Shown here: positions 6,897 through 7,737 of the stretch, piece by piece
How the letters are laid out: every line of letters begins with the position of its first letter
How positions within the stretch are numbered: the first letter of the stretch is position 1
Source of the DNA: Acidobacteriota bacterium
GTDB lineage: Bacteria > Acidobacteriota > Polarisedimenticolia > Polarisedimenticolales > Polarisedimenticolaceae
Length of the DNA: 7,737 bases
Reading direction: 5' to 3'
NCBI GenBank assembly: GCA_011773795.1
Contig: WVWW01000093.1
Location: forward strand, 1-7,737
Position numbers and translations under genes: made by a program
The notes under the pieces: generated by a model
Seen by the model: only the letters and a program-made list of their open reading frames with translations
What the model was told of the DNA's origin: nothing
The model's database searches: none

Positions 6897-6985
6897 CGTT
6901 CGTCCTCGAAGCGCTGTAATTTCAGCTTGCGTGCCGACCACCGTCGGCAGTACGGTCCAAGCGATTGTACTGAAGAAAGAGGCGG
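6897..6985. promoter_or_regulatory. Divergent promoter region between hydratase and FAD oxidoreductase genes
   Basis: These 89 bp must supply expression signals for both genes. The minus strand has a TACAAT -10-like word at 6964-6969, about 67 bp before the hydratase start, without a good -35. The plus strand offers only weak candidates: TTGCGT 6927-6932 with TACGGT 6951-6956 at 18 bp. A perfect 7-bp inverted repeat lies at 6932-6949, between the putative signals. Both ribosome binding sites also fall in this region, GAGG for the hydratase (minus strand) and AAAGAGG for the oxidoreductase. Confidence 0.6.
6932..6949. repeat. Perfect inverted repeat TGCCGAC-N4-GTCGGCA, candidate operator or leader hairpin
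   Basis: The arms TGCCGAC (6932-6938) and GTCGGCA (6943-6949) are exact reverse complements around a CACC centre. The length and spacing fit a dimeric regulator site, for example of the TetR or MarR type, in a short divergent promoter. It could also form a GC-rich stem-loop in the leader of a transcript. No regulator gene is present in the window. Confidence 0.5.
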
Positions 6986-7737
6986 ATGCGCAGCGAAGAA
7001 ACCAAGCAGGCCTACGATGCGGTCGTGATCGGTGCGCGATGCGCAGGCGCGGCCACGGCGATGCTGCTCGCACGGCACGGGATGTCGGTCTTGCTCGTCG
7101 AGCGCGATCAGCACGGGGCGGACACGCTCTCGACGCTGGCCATGATGCGCGCCGGAGTGCTGCAGCTCCGTCGCTGGGGTCTCTTGGAGCAACTCCGGGA
7201 GAAGGGCACTCCGGCGATCACGAGTACGTCGTTCTTTTACGGTGACGAGGAGATCACGGTCCCGATCAAGCCGCGCGACGGCGTCGACGCGCTCTACGCC
7301 CCGCGGCGCACGGTGATCGATGCGTTGCTTACGGACGCCGCCCGGGCCGCCGGCGCCGATGTCCTTCACGGCCCGCGCCTCACCGATCTCCTGCGTCGGG
7401 ACGACGGTCGCGTGATCGGCGCGGTGATCGAGGATCGAGACGGACGATCGCATCGCATCGAGGCAGAGATCGTGATCGGGGCCGACGGTTTGCGATCGAC
7501 CATGGCGAAGCTGGTGGACGCGCCCGTTTACCGCCAGGGCGAGCACACGAGTGGCGTCGTGTACACCTTCTGGCCCGGCCTGGAGAACCGCGGGAACCGT
7601 TGGTACTACCGCCCCGGCACCGCGGTGGGCGCCATCCCCACGAACGACGGCAACACCTGTATCTTCGCCGGGGCGTCGGCCGCTCGCTTCCGCGAGGAAG
7701 TCAAGGGCGATCTCCCGGCGTGGCACCGCGCCATCGT
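6986..7737 (+). CDS. FAD-dependent oxidoreductase / monooxygenase-like flavoprotein, 3' end beyond the window
   Basis: The reading frame is open from ATG 6986 to the right edge, giving the first 250 residues. The N-terminus is a Rossmann FAD-binding fold: a beta strand then GARCAG (16-21), a GXXXXG variant of the dinucleotide loop, and an acidic end of the second strand, VLLVER, with Glu39 placed to bind the ADP ribose. DTLSTLAMMRAGVLQLRRWG (46-65) and YAPRRTVIDALL (104-115) are typical of the FAD_binding_3/geranylgeranyl-reductase-like superfamily. GADGLRS (165-171) is the conserved DG motif. Such enzymes hydroxylate or reduce small molecules with NAD(P)H, and the C-terminal part that would help name the substrate is missing. 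AAAGAGG ends only 3 nt before the ATG, a short spacing, but an in-frame TGA at 6971-6973 excludes a longer start. Confidence 0.87.
   Translation, partial: MRSEETKQAYDAVVIGARCAGAATAMLLARHGMSVLLVERDQHGADTLSTLAMMRAGVLQLRRWGLLEQLREKGTPAITSTSFFYGDEEITVPIKPRDGVDALYAPRRTVIDALLTDAARAAGADVLHGPRLTDLLRRDDGRVIGAVIEDRDGRSHRIEAEIVIGADGLRSTMAKLVDAPVYRQGEHTSGVVYTFWPGLENRGNRWYYRPGTAVGAIPTNDGNTCIFAGASAARFREEVKGDLPAWHRAI

Noticed and set aside
6897..7073. N-terminal extension of the hydratase to 7073
   Set aside because: It would overlap the start of the divergent oxidoreductase and adds 59 Arg-rich residues, while the ATG at 6896 has GAGG 7 nt upstream.
6893..7726. 277-codon minus-strand frame opposite the FAD oxidoreductase
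   Set aside because: The plus strand encodes the FAD-binding loop and the DG motif, and the minus frame shows no family features.

Overview
The window is GC-rich, densely coding DNA (longest gap 196 bp) from a bacterium that carries several eukaryote-like Ser/Thr kinases joined to TolB-like and TPR modules. Families of this kind are greatly expanded in Acidobacteriota and are also common in Myxococcota, Gemmatimonadota and related phyla. An acidobacterium-like host is the best guess, but it is an inference from gene content, not from a marker gene. I see no tRNA, rRNA, CRISPR array, insertion sequence or phage gene.

Left part (1-5102): a kinase cluster. The first 136 bases hold the C-terminal tail of a + strand protein that resembles the end of kinases carrying a PD40/WD40-like beta-propeller. 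Six bases later, convergently, lies the end of an 866-residue membrane-anchored kinase (minus strand, start at 2743). A 196-bp divergent promoter region separates it from a second kinase of 720 residues (plus strand, start at 2940). The two full kinases share the order kinase, TolB-N-like domain, TPR array. They differ in topology: the first has a clear transmembrane helix after the kinase domain and the second has none. They also differ in the catalytic loop, HRD in the first and HGD in the second.

Middle (5116-6456): a multipass AT3-family (OafA-like) acyltransferase starts 13 nt after the second kinase stops, on the same strand, so the two are probably co-transcribed. This suggests, but does not show, that the kinase and a cell-surface acylation enzyme work in one process.

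Right part (6453-7737): a MaoC-like hot-dog hydratase (minus strand) overlaps the end of the acyltransferase gene by the 4 bases CTAG. It is divergent from a FAD-dependent oxidoreductase that runs off the right edge. The 89-bp region between these two holds a perfect 7-bp inverted repeat with a 4-nt centre, a plausible operator or hairpin. Acyl-CoA or polyketide-like metabolism is a reasonable general setting for this pair, but no substrate can be named.

I found no clear undescribed system. The points most worth checking are the contrasting kinase pair, the kinase-acyltransferase operon, a probable leaderless start for the first kinase, and the inverted repeat in the right-hand divergent promoter.
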